DNA of 64,000 bases from assembly GCA_029237695.1 (NCBI GenBank), contig CM055272.1, positions 18,092,042-18,156,041 of the forward strand. Direction: 5' to 3'. Position numbers and translations under genes: made by a program. Positions within the stretch are counted from its first letter, which is position 1, and each line of letters opens with the position of its first letter. Of the stretch, positions 63,608-64,000 are shown piece by piece. The DNA comes from Conchocele bisecta (taxonomy: Eukaryota > Mollusca > Bivalvia > Lucinida > Thyasiridae). Below the pieces are notes generated by a model. The model was given only the letters and a program-made list of their open reading frames with translations, was not told the DNA's origin and made no database searches.

Positions 63608-64000
63608 TTTAGAGCGAGGAAAATTGCAGTCTACTGTTCTTTTTCTGAGGAGTGCAGGACCAGTGAGAATGGTAATAAGAACCATTTTGTCAAGTGAGTG
63701 ACATTTTGTAAGTCAGCAGGCTAGACATATGGCAATTGAACCTTGGCGGACGTAAATTTTTCCTAAGATGCAGATTTTATTTCAATACTCGAGAGGTTAT
63801 CATTCACAGGTCTCCACATCTAGACATAAATGCATGCATTAGTATTATTAAAACTGGTGCAATGTTTCAAATACGTAGGGAGTGTATTCAACTACCATTT
63901 TGAAATACAAGATTTATTCCCCCCCCCGAGACATCTGGAAATCCGATAAAGAAACAAGTGCGGAGCACAAGTTTCTTTGTCAGAATAAAGTGGATATTAC
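63608..64000. other. No feature recognised
   Basis: AT-rich. GAAACAAGTGCGGAGCAC and CAAGTTTCTTTGTC near 63950 could be one end of a hairpin leaving the window. Confidence 0.35.

Noticed and set aside
1..64000. LTR retrotransposon, reverse transcriptase or viral remnant
   Set aside because: No long direct repeats with TG..CA ends and no reverse transcriptase, integrase or capsid motif seen in the frames.

Overview
The window looks like non-coding, repeat-saturated nuclear DNA from a bivalve-like mollusc. This rests on three things: an AT-rich background with no dense coding; short interspersed elements whose tails end in GACGTTAAAC followed by CAAA-type repeats; and tandem arrays with tetranucleotide tracts (CGTA, ACGG, TCCG) ending in a hairpin plus CTAAAA, the layout of bivalve 'pearl'-type non-autonomous Helentrons. 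The organism call is inference. I see no complete protein-coding gene, rRNA, tRNA gene or CRISPR array. Most open frames are by-products of inverted repeats.

Real coding traces are few. (1) A terminal exon on the minus strand at 61304-61461 has a clean splice acceptor, 51 codons and a stop; a SINE has landed on its acceptor and duplicated it. (2) A broken gene at 25300-26675 of a multicopy invertebrate family with a Cys-rich tail lies inside a 4.5 kb element with long inverted ends (22801-27319). (3) A short Tc1/IS630-type transposase remnant lies at 4395-4490 on the minus strand. (4) A possible decayed gene lies at 2961-3288 on the minus strand.

Layout. 1-5 kb: TA-flanked TGTGGCTGTGAC elements nested in TACACAACCGCC elements, GTAGCC/GGCTAC elements, a TTAA-flanked element. 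5-9 kb: a 540-bp element sharing the termini of the 4.5 kb element, and a large inverted duplication (6128-8810) around palindromic-unit and poly-C elements. 9-21.5 kb: many foldback elements, a 73-bp tandem array with an inverted copy, and two CCTAATTAGG arrays. 21.5-28 kb: the 4.5 kb element. 28-40 kb: foldbacks, a tRNA-type SINE, and several elements made of arrays of short palindromes. 40-46.5 kb and 49.6-53 kb: SINE clusters and two Helentron-like tandem arrays, each inserted without target duplication into an older repeat. 46-64 kb: GGGCCCGTTTCAC hairpins, CAGAGCTCC hAT-like elements, more SINEs, a three-level nest of hairpins, and the terminal exon.

The main biological content is a set of MITE/foldback families with precise junctions. 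The nested insertions give empty-site evidence for boundaries, target duplications and relative age. The most unusual items are the elements beginning TACGG whose interiors are arrays of 20-23 bp mostly palindromic units, with a different unit in each copy; the 4.5 kb element carrying the broken Cys-tail gene; a two-module MITE that always keeps the same order; and the SINE that doubled a splice acceptor.
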